Of a stretch of 64,000 nt of DNA, positions 17,722-24,928 are shown piece after piece. The position numbers and the translations under genes were made by a program. The stretch is from an uncultured Planctomycetota bacterium (GTDB lineage: Bacteria; Planctomycetota; Planctomycetia; Gemmatales; HRBIN36). The stretch spans positions 1 to 64,000 of the forward strand of contig CALFAY010000009.1 in assembly GCA_937944855.1 (NCBI GenBank), read 5' to 3'. Position 1 is the first letter of the stretch, and every line of letters starts with the position of its first letter. Under the pieces are notes generated by a model that was not told the origin of the DNA, searched no databases, and saw only the letters and a list, made by a program, of their open reading frames with translations.

Positions 17722-18546
17722 ATGAGTGTAGATCTCGTGGACCGGGTGATCGGCATCCTCCTCGGCCTGGCATCAGGGGATCGGATCGGTGGGCCGCTGC
17801 GGATGGCCCTGCTCGTGGCTGAGAGTCTTTGCGAACGGGGCGGCCTGGAACTCACCGATATAGGTCGCCGCTATGTGGATTGGTGGCGCAACGATGGGTT
17901 CGATACCGGACCTACAGCCGCTCGAGTGCTGTCGCTGGTGGCCTTGGGAGTTCCCTTCGAGCAGGCTGCGATGCGCGTCAATGAAGCGATGGGCGGAATG
18001 ACCGCCGGCTGCAACCCCGCACATCGCAGCGCCCCCCTGGCTATGTGCGCGGCAATCGCAGATTCCGCACTGGCCGACGCCGCAATCAAGGAAGCGGAGC
18101 TAACCCATCGGCATCCCCTCGCGGGAGAAGCGGCTGCCGCCGTGGTCTGTCTTTGTCGTGCGCTGATGCGCGGCACCCCTTGGCCGGTTGCTCTCCGCCA
18201 GGCCGCACAGGGTCGGTGTGCAGAGATTCGCTCGGCCCTCGAAGTCTCTGCTCCGAAGAAGCTTTCTCCGAGTGGCTTCGCCCCCGATGTCCTACGTGCG
18301 GCCGTTCATATCCTGGACGCCTCAGCCTCTTTCCCGGTCGCGCTGGCCCGTTCGATCGAGTTCGCCGGTCCGGCTAATTATTGTCCCGTATTGGTGGGCA
18401 GCATTGGCGGTGCGCGGTGGGGGAGGGCGCAGATCGAGAGGTGGTCTGTTGAGCACCACGGTGACATCCTGCCCCGCGTCAATGCGGTAGCGCTAGGCTT
18501 GGCCGCCGGTTGGCGGAATGTCGAAACGCCCCGACAGAATGCTTGA
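17722..18546 (+). CDS. ADP-ribosylglycohydrolase-family protein
   Basis: A 274-residue, all-helical protein of the ADP-ribosylglycohydrolase (DraG-like) type, which removes ADP-ribose from proteins or hydrolyses related glycosides using Mg2+. Visible blocks are the N-terminal RVIGILLGLASGDRIGGPLR (family GxxxGDxxG pattern), GFDTGPTAARVL (usual DDTxxT position, here DTGPTA), GCNPAHRSAPLA, and a C-terminal VGSIGGARWG where active members have DxDTxA. The altered metal-ligand positions make the activity uncertain. Start is the ATG at 17722, with GGGAGG upstream; nine earlier codons are open. Confidence 0.72.
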   Translation: MSVDLVDRVIGILLGLASGDRIGGPLRMALLVAESLCERGGLELTDIGRRYVDWWRNDGFDTGPTAARVLSLVALGVPFEQAAMRVNEAMGGMTAGCNPAHRSAPLAMCAAIADSALADAAIKEAELTHRHPLAGEAAAAVVCLCRALMRGTPWPVALRQAAQGRCAEIRSALEVSAPKKLSPSGFAPDVLRAAVHILDASASFPVALARSIEFAGPANYCPVLVGSIGGARWGRAQIERWSVEHHGDILPRVNAVALGLAAGWRNVETPRQNA

Positions 18547-18630
18547 TGACAGCAACCCCGGCCCCAGGGTCTGGTGGACCTTGATTGCTGCGCCCATGAT
18601 TGAGCGGGTGGGCGCGTTGAGTTTCATGGT

Positions 18631-18669
18631 ATTTCTCCGCGCTTCTCGGCGTTCCCTGCGGTTAGAATC
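18631..18669. repeat. Partial copy of the repeat at 20062-20160
   Basis: Read on the minus strand, this stretch has AACCGCAGGGAACGCCGAGA followed by AGCGCGGAGAAA. It resembles both arms of the inverted repeat inside the kinase gene. It spans the kinase stop codon, so the present C-terminus of that gene may have been created by this element. Confidence 0.5.
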
Positions 18670-19587
18670 TCGGCCAGCCCCACAGGATCGACCAGGCCGG
18701 GTCGTCGATCAACCCAGGGGACAGCTTCATCAACAGCTCACAGGCGGCGATTTCCGCGTCCACCAGCTCGACGGCGCCTTTGAACTGCCCGTGCAGTTTA
18801 CCTCCAGCCTCAAGTCGTGAGGCGATCGCGCGGCAATCGCGGAGGTATCCAAGGGCCAGTCGATATTGGCCGTTGTGTATGGCGAGTGTCCATAGCCTGC
18901 GGTGACTGATCATGAGGTCTGTCTGCGCCTCTGTGTTCGACGGGTCGGTGGCGGTGAGTTGTTTGGCAATAGCTTCCGCCCTCAAGTACTGCTCCTTCGC
19001 CAGGGAGGGGCGGAGGTCGACGCGGAAGTACACGTCGCCGAGGTGGACGTGAGCCCAGAAGGCGGTGCGGTCGACGGCGGCGCGCTGGCTGGCGCGCTCC
19101 ACTAGCTTCTTCAGCCGTTCGGTGGCGCTCTTCTGAAGTTTCTCGCGCAGGTCGCGCGTGCCGGAGCGGTTCTTCGGTTCCCTGTCGATGTCAAACACCT
19201 GGGCCTTGACGGCGTCAAGGGCTTCCTTGAAGTTCTCGTCGGCCTCCTTCTTGCGGTCCTCGGCCAGGGTGCGGGCGGCGTGTTCCTTCTCCAGTGCGAC
19301 GCCGAGGTCCGCATTGGCCGCGTCGAGTCGGCGGTTCAGACCCGTCACGATCACCAGCCCCGCCAGCGTGGCGACGAGCGACACCAGCACCACCGCGGCG
19401 GCGCTGGTCGTCAGCGTGCGGTGCTTCCGCAGCCATCTCCCGGCCCTGACGGGCCAGGGCTCGGGGTAGGCGCTGACCGGCTCGTCGGCCAGCCAATGCT
19501 CCACCTCGCGGGCAACATCCAGGGCCGATGCGTAGCGGTCCTGGGGCTGGAGGGCCATCGCCTTGCGGCAAATGGCGATAAGGGCTT

Positions 19588-19614
19588 GTGGGGCACGTTT
19601 GAAACGTGCCCCAC
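19588..19614. repeat. 27-base near-perfect palindrome
   Basis: Arms GTGGGGCACGTTT and AAACGTGCCCCAC (13 bases each) flank a single G. It lies inside the kinase pseudogene, where one frame reads it as ARFKRAP and another as GHVSNVP. I recall GHVSNVP-like peptides recurring in planctomycete annotations, which would mean a dispersed palindrome, but that cannot be shown from one copy. Confidence 0.7.
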
Positions 19615-20061
19615 GGGGCCAGTCGATCTCACCTCGCTGGACCTTGCGCAATTTCTCCCCGAGGTCGTCGCCCTCCACCGGCGGGCGGTTGGTGAGGATG
19701 CTGAACAGGATGCCCCCAGGACGTAGATGTCCGTCGCCGGGCCGAGCGCAACCAGATTGCCCACGGCCTGCTCAGGGCTCATGTACTGCGGCGTGCCGAG
19801 GGCCTGGCCTAGCTGGGTGTGACCCTCCGCGCCTGCATGGGGAGCATCCGACGCCTGTCGATCCGCCACGGGGGACTCACGTCCCCCGCTCGGGGAAGCC
19901 AGTCGTTTCGCCAGTCCCCAGTCGAGCACCAACGTCTCCCCGTAGTCGCCGAGCATGATGTTCGCGGGTTTGAGGTCGCGGTGCAGCACCCCCTTGCTGT
20001 GGGCGTAGGCGATGGTGTTGCAAACGCTGATGAAGCGTTGCAGGAGATTCCGAAACTCCAG

Positions 20062-20160
20062 AGAAGAGAAATCAACCGCGGAGAGCGCGGAGGGACGCAG
20101 AGAAGATCGAGCCGTTTTCTGTCCTCCGCGTTTCTCCGCGGCCTCTGCGGTTGATCTCTT
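20062..20160. repeat. ~100-base imperfect inverted repeat inside the kinase gene
   Basis: The left arm contains AATCAACCGCGGAG and GCGCGGAGGGACGCAGAG. The right arm, read on the other strand, contains GATCAACCGCAGAGG and CGCGGAGAAACGCGGAGGA. The arms are about 40 bases and match imperfectly. The element adds an in-frame Ala/Glu/Lys/Arg-rich stretch between two conserved kinase blocks, in a position where relatives have a short loop. Confidence 0.7.
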
Positions 20161-20594
20161 ATGGAACCGCCGAATCGCCTCGGCGAGCGTCTGGCCCTCG
20201 ACGAAGCGCATGGCGTAATACGGCTGGCCGTCCGCCCCTCCTTCCAGGGCATAAACGGGCACGATGCCGGGGTGCTGCAACTGGCTGGTGATCTCCGCCT
20301 CGGTGAGGAAGCGTTGCTTGAGTTCCTCGGAGCCGCGGCGGTGGGGCGGATCTCCTTCAGGGCGACGGGGCGTTTCAGCTTTTCGTCGCGGGCCGGGCTG
20401 ACCTTGCCAAGGCCGCCCTGGGCGTGCTCCTTGACGATGGTGAACCGCCCGCCGACCAGCGTCGCCGCGGGCTGAGCAACGTCGGTCTGCGGGACGGTTT
20501 TGGCGTCGCTGGTCGAGGCCAGGCTGCGGAACTCGCCAGTGCTGGGGTTGTTTTCCTGATTGGGCACGTACGAACCGGTGACAGGCTCGGACAT

Positions 20595-21305
20595 GGGGCT
20601 TCTCCCGAAACGGGGTGAAAGGGACTAGCTTGATTATCTCGGCTCAAGATCACGAACGCAACCGTTCAGGCGTGGCTCATGCCAGCAAGCTGCGGAGATA
20701 CTTGACACTCTCGGTGGCGACGAGGTCCTCGTCGCCGTAGGCGGGGTGCAGAAAGTCGACCTCGATCCTCAGCGGCTGGTTTTCAGCAAGCGGGCCATGC
20801 GCCGGAGCCGTTTTTGCCGTATGATTCCGCCATGCGCTCAATTGACGAGGTGGCTCCCATGCATCTGGGAAAAAGCGGCTTGCTGGAATTGTTCGGAACG
20901 TCCCGGGTGCCGAAAAGGAATGGTGCGATCTCCTCCCAGGCATGGCGAAGGATCCGGCCACTTGCGACCTCCTCCGACGCCATTATGAGGAATTGCCAGC
21001 GAAGTTTGTAGTGGTCCATGAGCTGGCTGCCGCCGACGAGGCTGTATGTATAGACCCGCTAGGTGAAGGCTCTGTCCTAAGAGTAGGAGTTCGTGCGACC
21101 GGACACACCGTCGCCGTTGCCGGTCGGCACTACCTAACTGTCACCCCCGACGACAGTTCTGCTGCGACGGGCGCGGCACAAAAAGCGGCACAGTACCCAG
21201 CGAAAACAAGCGGAAACGAAGTGAACGTTGGAACAGACTGTCCGACGGAAGTGCCATAAAAACGCGACAGTTGCGTTGTCTCAAGTTCGCTTATGAAGGC
21301 AGGAA
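20595..21305. other. Gene-poor stretch between kinase and tRNA-Glu
   Basis: About 710 bases. Short frames exist on both strands; one minus-strand frame ends in VDFLHPAYGDEDLVATESVK, which looks protein-like, but has no family match or convincing start. Only the frame at 20942 is listed separately, with low confidence. No mobile element or RNA gene is visible. Confidence 0.35.
20942..21259 (+). CDS. Possible small hypothetical protein
   Basis: A 105-residue frame. Its first ~65 residues (DLLRRHYEELPAKFVVVHEL and VLRVGVRATGHTVAVAGRHY) have the hydrophobic alternation of a folded alpha/beta protein; the rest is Ala/Ser/Thr-rich. In the same frame, protein-like sequence continues upstream of the ATG (AEKEWCDLLPG), so this may be the tail of a decayed longer gene. 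I do not recognise it. Confidence 0.25.
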   Translation: MAKDPATCDLLRRHYEELPAKFVVVHELAAADEAVCIDPLGEGSVLRVGVRATGHTVAVAGRHYLTVTPDDSSAATGAAQKAAQYPAKTSGNEVNVGTDCPTEVP

Positions 21306-21378
21306 TGACCCCGACGGGATTCGAACCCGTGTCGCGGCCTTGAAAGGGCCGTGTCCTAGGCCTCTAGACGACGGGGCC
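21306..21378 (-). tRNA. tRNA-Glu (anticodon UUC)
   Basis: On the minus strand 73 bases fold as a cloverleaf. The acceptor arm pairs GGCCCCG with CGGGGTC, the D arm begins GTCTAGAGGCC, the anticodon arm is CGGCC-CTTTCAA-GGCCG with anticodon TTC, and the T arm is ACGGG-TTCGAAT-CCCGT. Discriminator A; CCA is not encoded. Confidence 0.95.
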
Positions 21379-21610
21379 ACCCCACCACCCCGCCGTCTGC
21401 GGAGGGTTGGGACTTGATGCTTTTCTTATGGTCAGATCACGCCATCGGAAACCCCGATTCAACCGGTCGTTTCCCGAGCGAACGATCTTTACCAGAATCG
21501 AGTCGGCGGTCGTCCAGCAGAATTTTACGCCGCTGCCGTTGCCTGACTCCAGATCGCATTCTACAATCGCACCCATAGTCGCCGCGGGCGACTTTGACAA
21601 GCTGAACTGG

Positions 21611-21719
21611 TCTTATCCAGAGTGGCTGAGGGACGGGCCCGATGAAGCCACAGCAACCGGTCGGCCGCCCGGCTGACGACAGGTGCTAACTCCCGCCCGG
21701 CTTGCCGGGAGAGATAAGA
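21611..21719 (+). promoter_or_regulatory. SAM-I (S-box) riboswitch aptamer
   Basis: The stretch matches the S-box consensus in order: P1 strand TCTTATC pairing perfectly with GATAAGA at the end; CAGAGTGGCTGAGGGA; the core CGGGCCC-GATGAAGCC; AGCAACC; and AGGTGCTAACTCC. These conserved blocks bind S-adenosylmethionine, and in known cases high SAM turns the downstream gene off. The 92 bases between the aptamer and the GTG start at 21812 contain no U-rich terminator that I can see, so control of translation initiation is more likely than attenuation. Confidence 0.92.
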
Positions 21720-21811
21720 TGCCAGGCGATCCCATCGTTGCGCTTCGCTCTCGCATCCCCTCTGGATTCTGCCTGTTCGGATGCCACCTGATTGAGTGAA
21801 GGGAGCGGTTT

Positions 21812-23098
21812 GTGACGAGCAGTGCAGTGCGCGGTTTGAAGTGCCGTTTGTGCGGCAAGTCGTATCCGGTCCAGGCCTTGAACTTCTGCACGGAAGACTT
21901 CGGCCCGCTGGAGGTGGACTATGATTACGACGCGATTCGGGCCTTGATTTCACGAGAGCAACTGGCCTCGCGACCCAAGACCATGTGGAAGTACCGCGAA
22001 CTGCTGCCGCTGGACGGCGAGCCGACCGTCGGGCTTCAGGTCGGCGGCACGCCGTTGGTCCCGGCTCCGCGCCTGGCTCGAGAATTGGGCGTGCGGTCGG
22101 TGTGGATCAAGAACGATGCCGTCAACTTCCCCACGCTGTCGTTTAAGGATCGGGTCGTGTCCGTGGCTTTGAGCAAGGCCCGGGAATTCGGCTTCCGCAC
22201 GGTGGGCTGCGCCTCGACAGGCAACCTGGCCAACAGCGTCGCCGCCAATGCGGCAGCGGCGGGGCTGGCTGCGTATATCCTCGTCCCGGCTGATCTGGAG
22301 CGGGCCAAGATTCTGGGCACCAGCGTGTACGGAGCACGGCTGGTCGGCGTGCGGGGCACCTACGATCAGGTCAACCGCCTCTGCACCCAGATCGCCTTCA
22401 AGTACGGTTGGGGCTTCGTCAACATCAATCTCCGGCCGTTCTACGCCGAAGGCTCCAAAACGATGGGCTATGAAATCGCGGAACAACTGGGCTGGCGGCT
22501 CCCGCAGCACGTCGTGTGTCCGATGGCCGGGGGCAGTCTGATCGGCAAGATCGCCAAGGCATTTCAGGAACTTACTCTGCTGGAGTTGGTCGAAGCGACG
22601 CCGTGGAAAATCCACGGCGCCCAGGCAGCTGGTTGTTCACCGATTGTCACGGCCATCAAGAACGGCTGGGAGACGCATCGTCCAGTCAAGAAGCCGAACA
22701 CCATTGCCAAATCGCTGGCCATCGGCGACCCGGCGGACGGCTACTTCGCGGCCAAGGTCATCCGGGATTCGGGCGGCTGGGGCGAGGAGGCGACGGACGG
22801 CGAAATCGCCGAGGCCATGACGCTGCTGGCCCGCACCACGGGCATCTTCGCCGAGACCGCCGGTGGTGTGACCCTGGCTGCCGCCATCAAACTCATCGAA
22901 CAGGGCCGTATCGGACGCGCTGACGAGGTGGTTTTGTGCATCACCGGCAACGGCCTCAAGACCCAGGATGCCATCGCGCATCTGCTCGAAGCTCCCGCGA
23001 TCATCAATCCGAGCCTGGAGGAATTCGATCCGCTCGTGGGGGACGACGCGGTCCTGGTCCGACAAGCCGCAGAGGAACTGCAAGCGGCAGGCGTCTAG
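21812..23098 (+). CDS. thrC: Threonine-synthase-like PLP enzyme (ThrC family)
   Basis: A 428-residue fold-type II PLP enzyme. Residues ~10-30 have a short cysteine segment, CRLCG...C, like the zinc-ribbon-like start of one ThrC group. The PLP lysine is in TLSFKDRV, the phosphate-binding turn is CASTGNLANSVAA, and MAGGSLIGKI lies in the second half. Family knowledge gives O-phosphohomoserine as substrate and threonine as product. It follows a SAM riboswitch and precedes genes for a sulfur carrier and its activating enzyme, so it may instead add sulfur to O-phosphohomoserine to make homocysteine. The GTG start has GAAGGGAG upstream. Confidence 0.88.
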   Translation: MTSSAVRGLKCRLCGKSYPVQALNFCTEDFGPLEVDYDYDAIRALISREQLASRPKTMWKYRELLPLDGEPTVGLQVGGTPLVPAPRLARELGVRSVWIKNDAVNFPTLSFKDRVVSVALSKAREFGFRTVGCASTGNLANSVAANAAAAGLAAYILVPADLERAKILGTSVYGARLVGVRGTYDQVNRLCTQIAFKYGWGFVNINLRPFYAEGSKTMGYEIAEQLGWRLPQHVVCPMAGGSLIGKIAKAFQELTLLELVEATPWKIHGAQAAGCSPIVTAIKNGWETHRPVKKPNTIAKSLAIGDPADGYFAAKVIRDSGGWGEEATDGEIAEAMTLLARTTGIFAETAGGVTLAAAIKLIEQGRIGRADEVVLCITGNGLKTQDAIAHLLEAPAIINPSLEEFDPLVGDDAVLVRQAAEELQAAGV

Positions 23099-23141
23099 TC
23101 ATATGATAGGAAATCGCCCGTCAGGATTGGGTTGAGACGCC

Positions 23142-23480
23142 ATGACCGATCAGAGTACCCTCTTGCGGCAAACGTACCTGTTGGCCGCGTTCAGCGTTCC
23201 CGTGGTGGTGGTGTATGCGGCAGCGCAGACCTGCGTTGCGGTGCTGGTGGCCCCGGCCAATGCGGCCCTGCGTCTCGTGCTGGAGCCGTACCTGTTGCTG
23301 CTGGGCCTGATCCTCCATGTGCAGTGGCGGCGGGTTGGCGGGGTGTTCTCCAGCCTTGGGATGAACCGGCCGCTGTGGATCGTGGCCGCCGACGCCACCA
23401 GCTTCGTCGTCACCTTCTGGGCCGTGTCGGTGCTGGTACTGGCGTTCCTGCACGAAGCCCGTCTTTTCCCACGAGGGTAA
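23142..23480 (+). CDS. Small three-span membrane protein, function unknown
   Basis: A 112-residue protein with hydrophobic segments near residues 12-34, 40-60 and 80-105 and few charges. No cofactor motif or transporter signature is visible. It lies between the ThrC-like gene and the sulfur-carrier gene, 43 bases after the first and 5 bases before the second, so it is surely in the same transcript. Its place inside the unit hints at a linked role, such as sulfur or amino-acid transport, but nothing in the sequence proves this. Confidence 0.7.
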   Translation: MTDQSTLLRQTYLLAAFSVPVVVVYAAAQTCVAVLVAPANAALRLVLEPYLLLLGLILHVQWRRVGGVFSSLGMNRPLWIVAADATSFVVTFWAVSVLVLAFLHEARLFPRG

Positions 23481-23485
23481 AGCAG

Positions 23486-23758
23486 ATGGCCATTGTGATC
23501 CAGATTCCCACCCCGTTGCGACAACACACCGAAGGCAAGGACACGGTCGAAGCCCGCGGCGCGACGGTCCAGGAAGTCCTCGACGACTTGGGCCGACAGT
23601 ATCCCGGCATCACCCAGCGGCTGTTCGATGGCCCGAATCTGCGGCGGTTCGTCAACGTGTATCTAAACGAGGAAGACATCCGCTATCTGGACAACCTGCA
23701 AACGGCGGTCAAGGACGGCGACACCATCAGCATCATCCCGGCCGTAGCCGGTGGATGA
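23486..23758 (+). CDS. MoaD/ThiS-family sulfur carrier protein
   Basis: A 90-residue ubiquitin-like protein. The beta-grasp pattern is visible: MAIVIQIPTPLRQ, then TVQEVLDDLGRQYPGI, NVYLNEEDIRYLD, DGDTISIIPAVAGG. It ends in Gly-Gly, the residue pair that is adenylated and turned into a thiocarboxylate by an E1-like enzyme. Known relatives supply sulfur for molybdopterin (MoaD), thiamine (ThiS), cysteine (CysO) or homocysteine (HcyS). No other molybdopterin or thiamine gene is nearby, so CysO/HcyS-like use fits the context better. The E1 gene starts 10 bases downstream. Confidence 0.9.
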   Translation: MAIVIQIPTPLRQHTEGKDTVEARGATVQEVLDDLGRQYPGITQRLFDGPNLRRFVNVYLNEEDIRYLDNLQTAVKDGDTISIIPAVAGG

Positions 23759-23768
23759 GGTTGCTAGC

Positions 23769-24821
23769 ATGACCACCTCCGACTCCGAGACGCCTTCGCT
23801 GGAGCGCTACAGCCGCCAGATCAAGTTTGCCGGCATCGGGGAAGATGGCCAGCGGAAGCTGCTGGCAAGCAAGGTGACGCTGTGCGGCGTGGGAGCCTTG
23901 GGTACGGTGCTGGCGAACCACCTGGTTCGGGCTGGCGTGGGCCGGGTCCGCATCGTGGACCGCGATTTCATCGAGATTCACAATCTCCAGCGGCAGGTGC
24001 TCTTCGACGAGCAGGACGTGGCCGACAACCTGCCCAAGGCCGAGGCCGCCGCTCGCAAACTCCGAAAGATCAATTCGGCTGTCGAGATCGAACCTGTGGT
24101 CACGGACATCGACCACACCAATATCCTGGAACTAGTCAGCGACGCCGACCTGATCCTTGACGGCACGGACAATTTCGAAGTCCGCTACCTCATCAACGAC
24201 GCCGCGATCAAACTCGGCAAGCCGTGGGTGTACGGCGGCTGCATCGGCAGTCACGGGCAGACCATGACCATCCTACCGGGGGAGACGCCGTGTCTGCGGT
24301 GCGTCATCGAGTCCAGTCCGCCGCCGGGAATGGCTCCCACTTGCGAGACGGCCGGGGTGCTTGGCCCGGCCATCAGCATGGTCGCCAGCTATCAGGCCGT
24401 GGAAGCGTTCAAGATCCTCACCGGGCAAACCCACCTGATCAACCGCAATCTGATCTTCATTGATGTCTGGGAGAACATTCACAAAAGCTTTAAAATCGCC
24501 AAGCTGAAAGACCAGTTGGATTGTCCCTGCTGCAAGCGGAGACAGTTCGACTGGCTCGAGGGCAAAATGGGATCGCACACGACGACGCTGTGCGGCCGCA
24601 ACGCAGTTCAGGTTGCACACCGCCTTTCCGAGCGGCTCGACTTCGAGCAACTCAGCCGCAATCTGGAGGGTCTCGGTCCCGTCACGTTCAACCGCTTCAT
24701 GCTCCGCTTCACCGCGGACGGTCATGAGTTCACCGTCTTCCCGGACGGCCGGGCGATCATCAAGGGCACCAACGACGTCGAGAAGGCCCGTACCCTGTAC
24801 GCCAAGTACATCGGGCACTGA
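23769..24821 (+). CDS. MoeB/ThiF/HesA-family E1-like activating enzyme
   Basis: A 350-residue adenylyltransferase that activates the C-terminal Gly of a MoaD/ThiS-type carrier. Motifs: RYSRQIKFAGIGEDGQRKL, nucleotide loop CGVGALGTVLANHL, VDRDFIEIHNLQRQVLF, DGTDNFEVRYL, and the catalytic-cysteine region PTCETAGVLGP. Zinc-ligand pairs PCLRC and CPCC are present. There is no rhodanese domain; instead the C-terminal ~90 residues form the extra domain LCGRNAVQV...FPDGRAIIKGTND found in some ThiF-like proteins. Sulfur must therefore come from another donor. An ATG at 23769 with GAGG upstream is preferred over a GTG overlapping the carrier gene. Confidence 0.92.
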   Translation: MTTSDSETPSLERYSRQIKFAGIGEDGQRKLLASKVTLCGVGALGTVLANHLVRAGVGRVRIVDRDFIEIHNLQRQVLFDEQDVADNLPKAEAAARKLRKINSAVEIEPVVTDIDHTNILELVSDADLILDGTDNFEVRYLINDAAIKLGKPWVYGGCIGSHGQTMTILPGETPCLRCVIESSPPPGMAPTCETAGVLGPAISMVASYQAVEAFKILTGQTHLINRNLIFIDVWENIHKSFKIAKLKDQLDCPCCKRRQFDWLEGKMGSHTTTLCGRNAVQVAHRLSERLDFEQLSRNLEGLGPVTFNRFMLRFTADGHEFTVFPDGRAIIKGTNDVEKARTLYAKYIGH

Positions 24822-24928
24822 CGGCATTAGCCCCTGTCCTTCAGGCATTTTGAACAAATGCTCCTGACCCCGACATAGAATGTCCGCATGGTACACTTGG
24901 ACAGGCCCACTTGTCGGGGGGAGTCGCT

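Larger units (their letters stand above)
18662..20594 (-). pseudogene. Serine/threonine protein kinase with TPR-like tail, two frameshifts
   Basis: Three frames together form a transmembrane Hanks-type kinase. Part one (from the ATG at 20594) has the glycine loop EHAQGGLGKV and the ATP lysine in PVALKEIRP. Part two has HRDLKPANIM, DWGLAKR (DWG for DFG) and GTPQYMSPEQA. Part three has a membrane span (AAAVVLVSLVATLAGLVIV) and a helical, TPR-like end. The first shift is near 20333-20342; the second is in the C run 19713-19717, where one more base restores VLGGILFSILT. Two repeat elements lie inside the coding region. The C-terminus is short for the family and ends in a further repeat copy. Confidence 0.75.

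Noticed and set aside
20677-20961. Minus-strand 94-residue frame
   Set aside because: Its tail looks protein-like, but there is no ribosome site or family match, and other frames overlap it.
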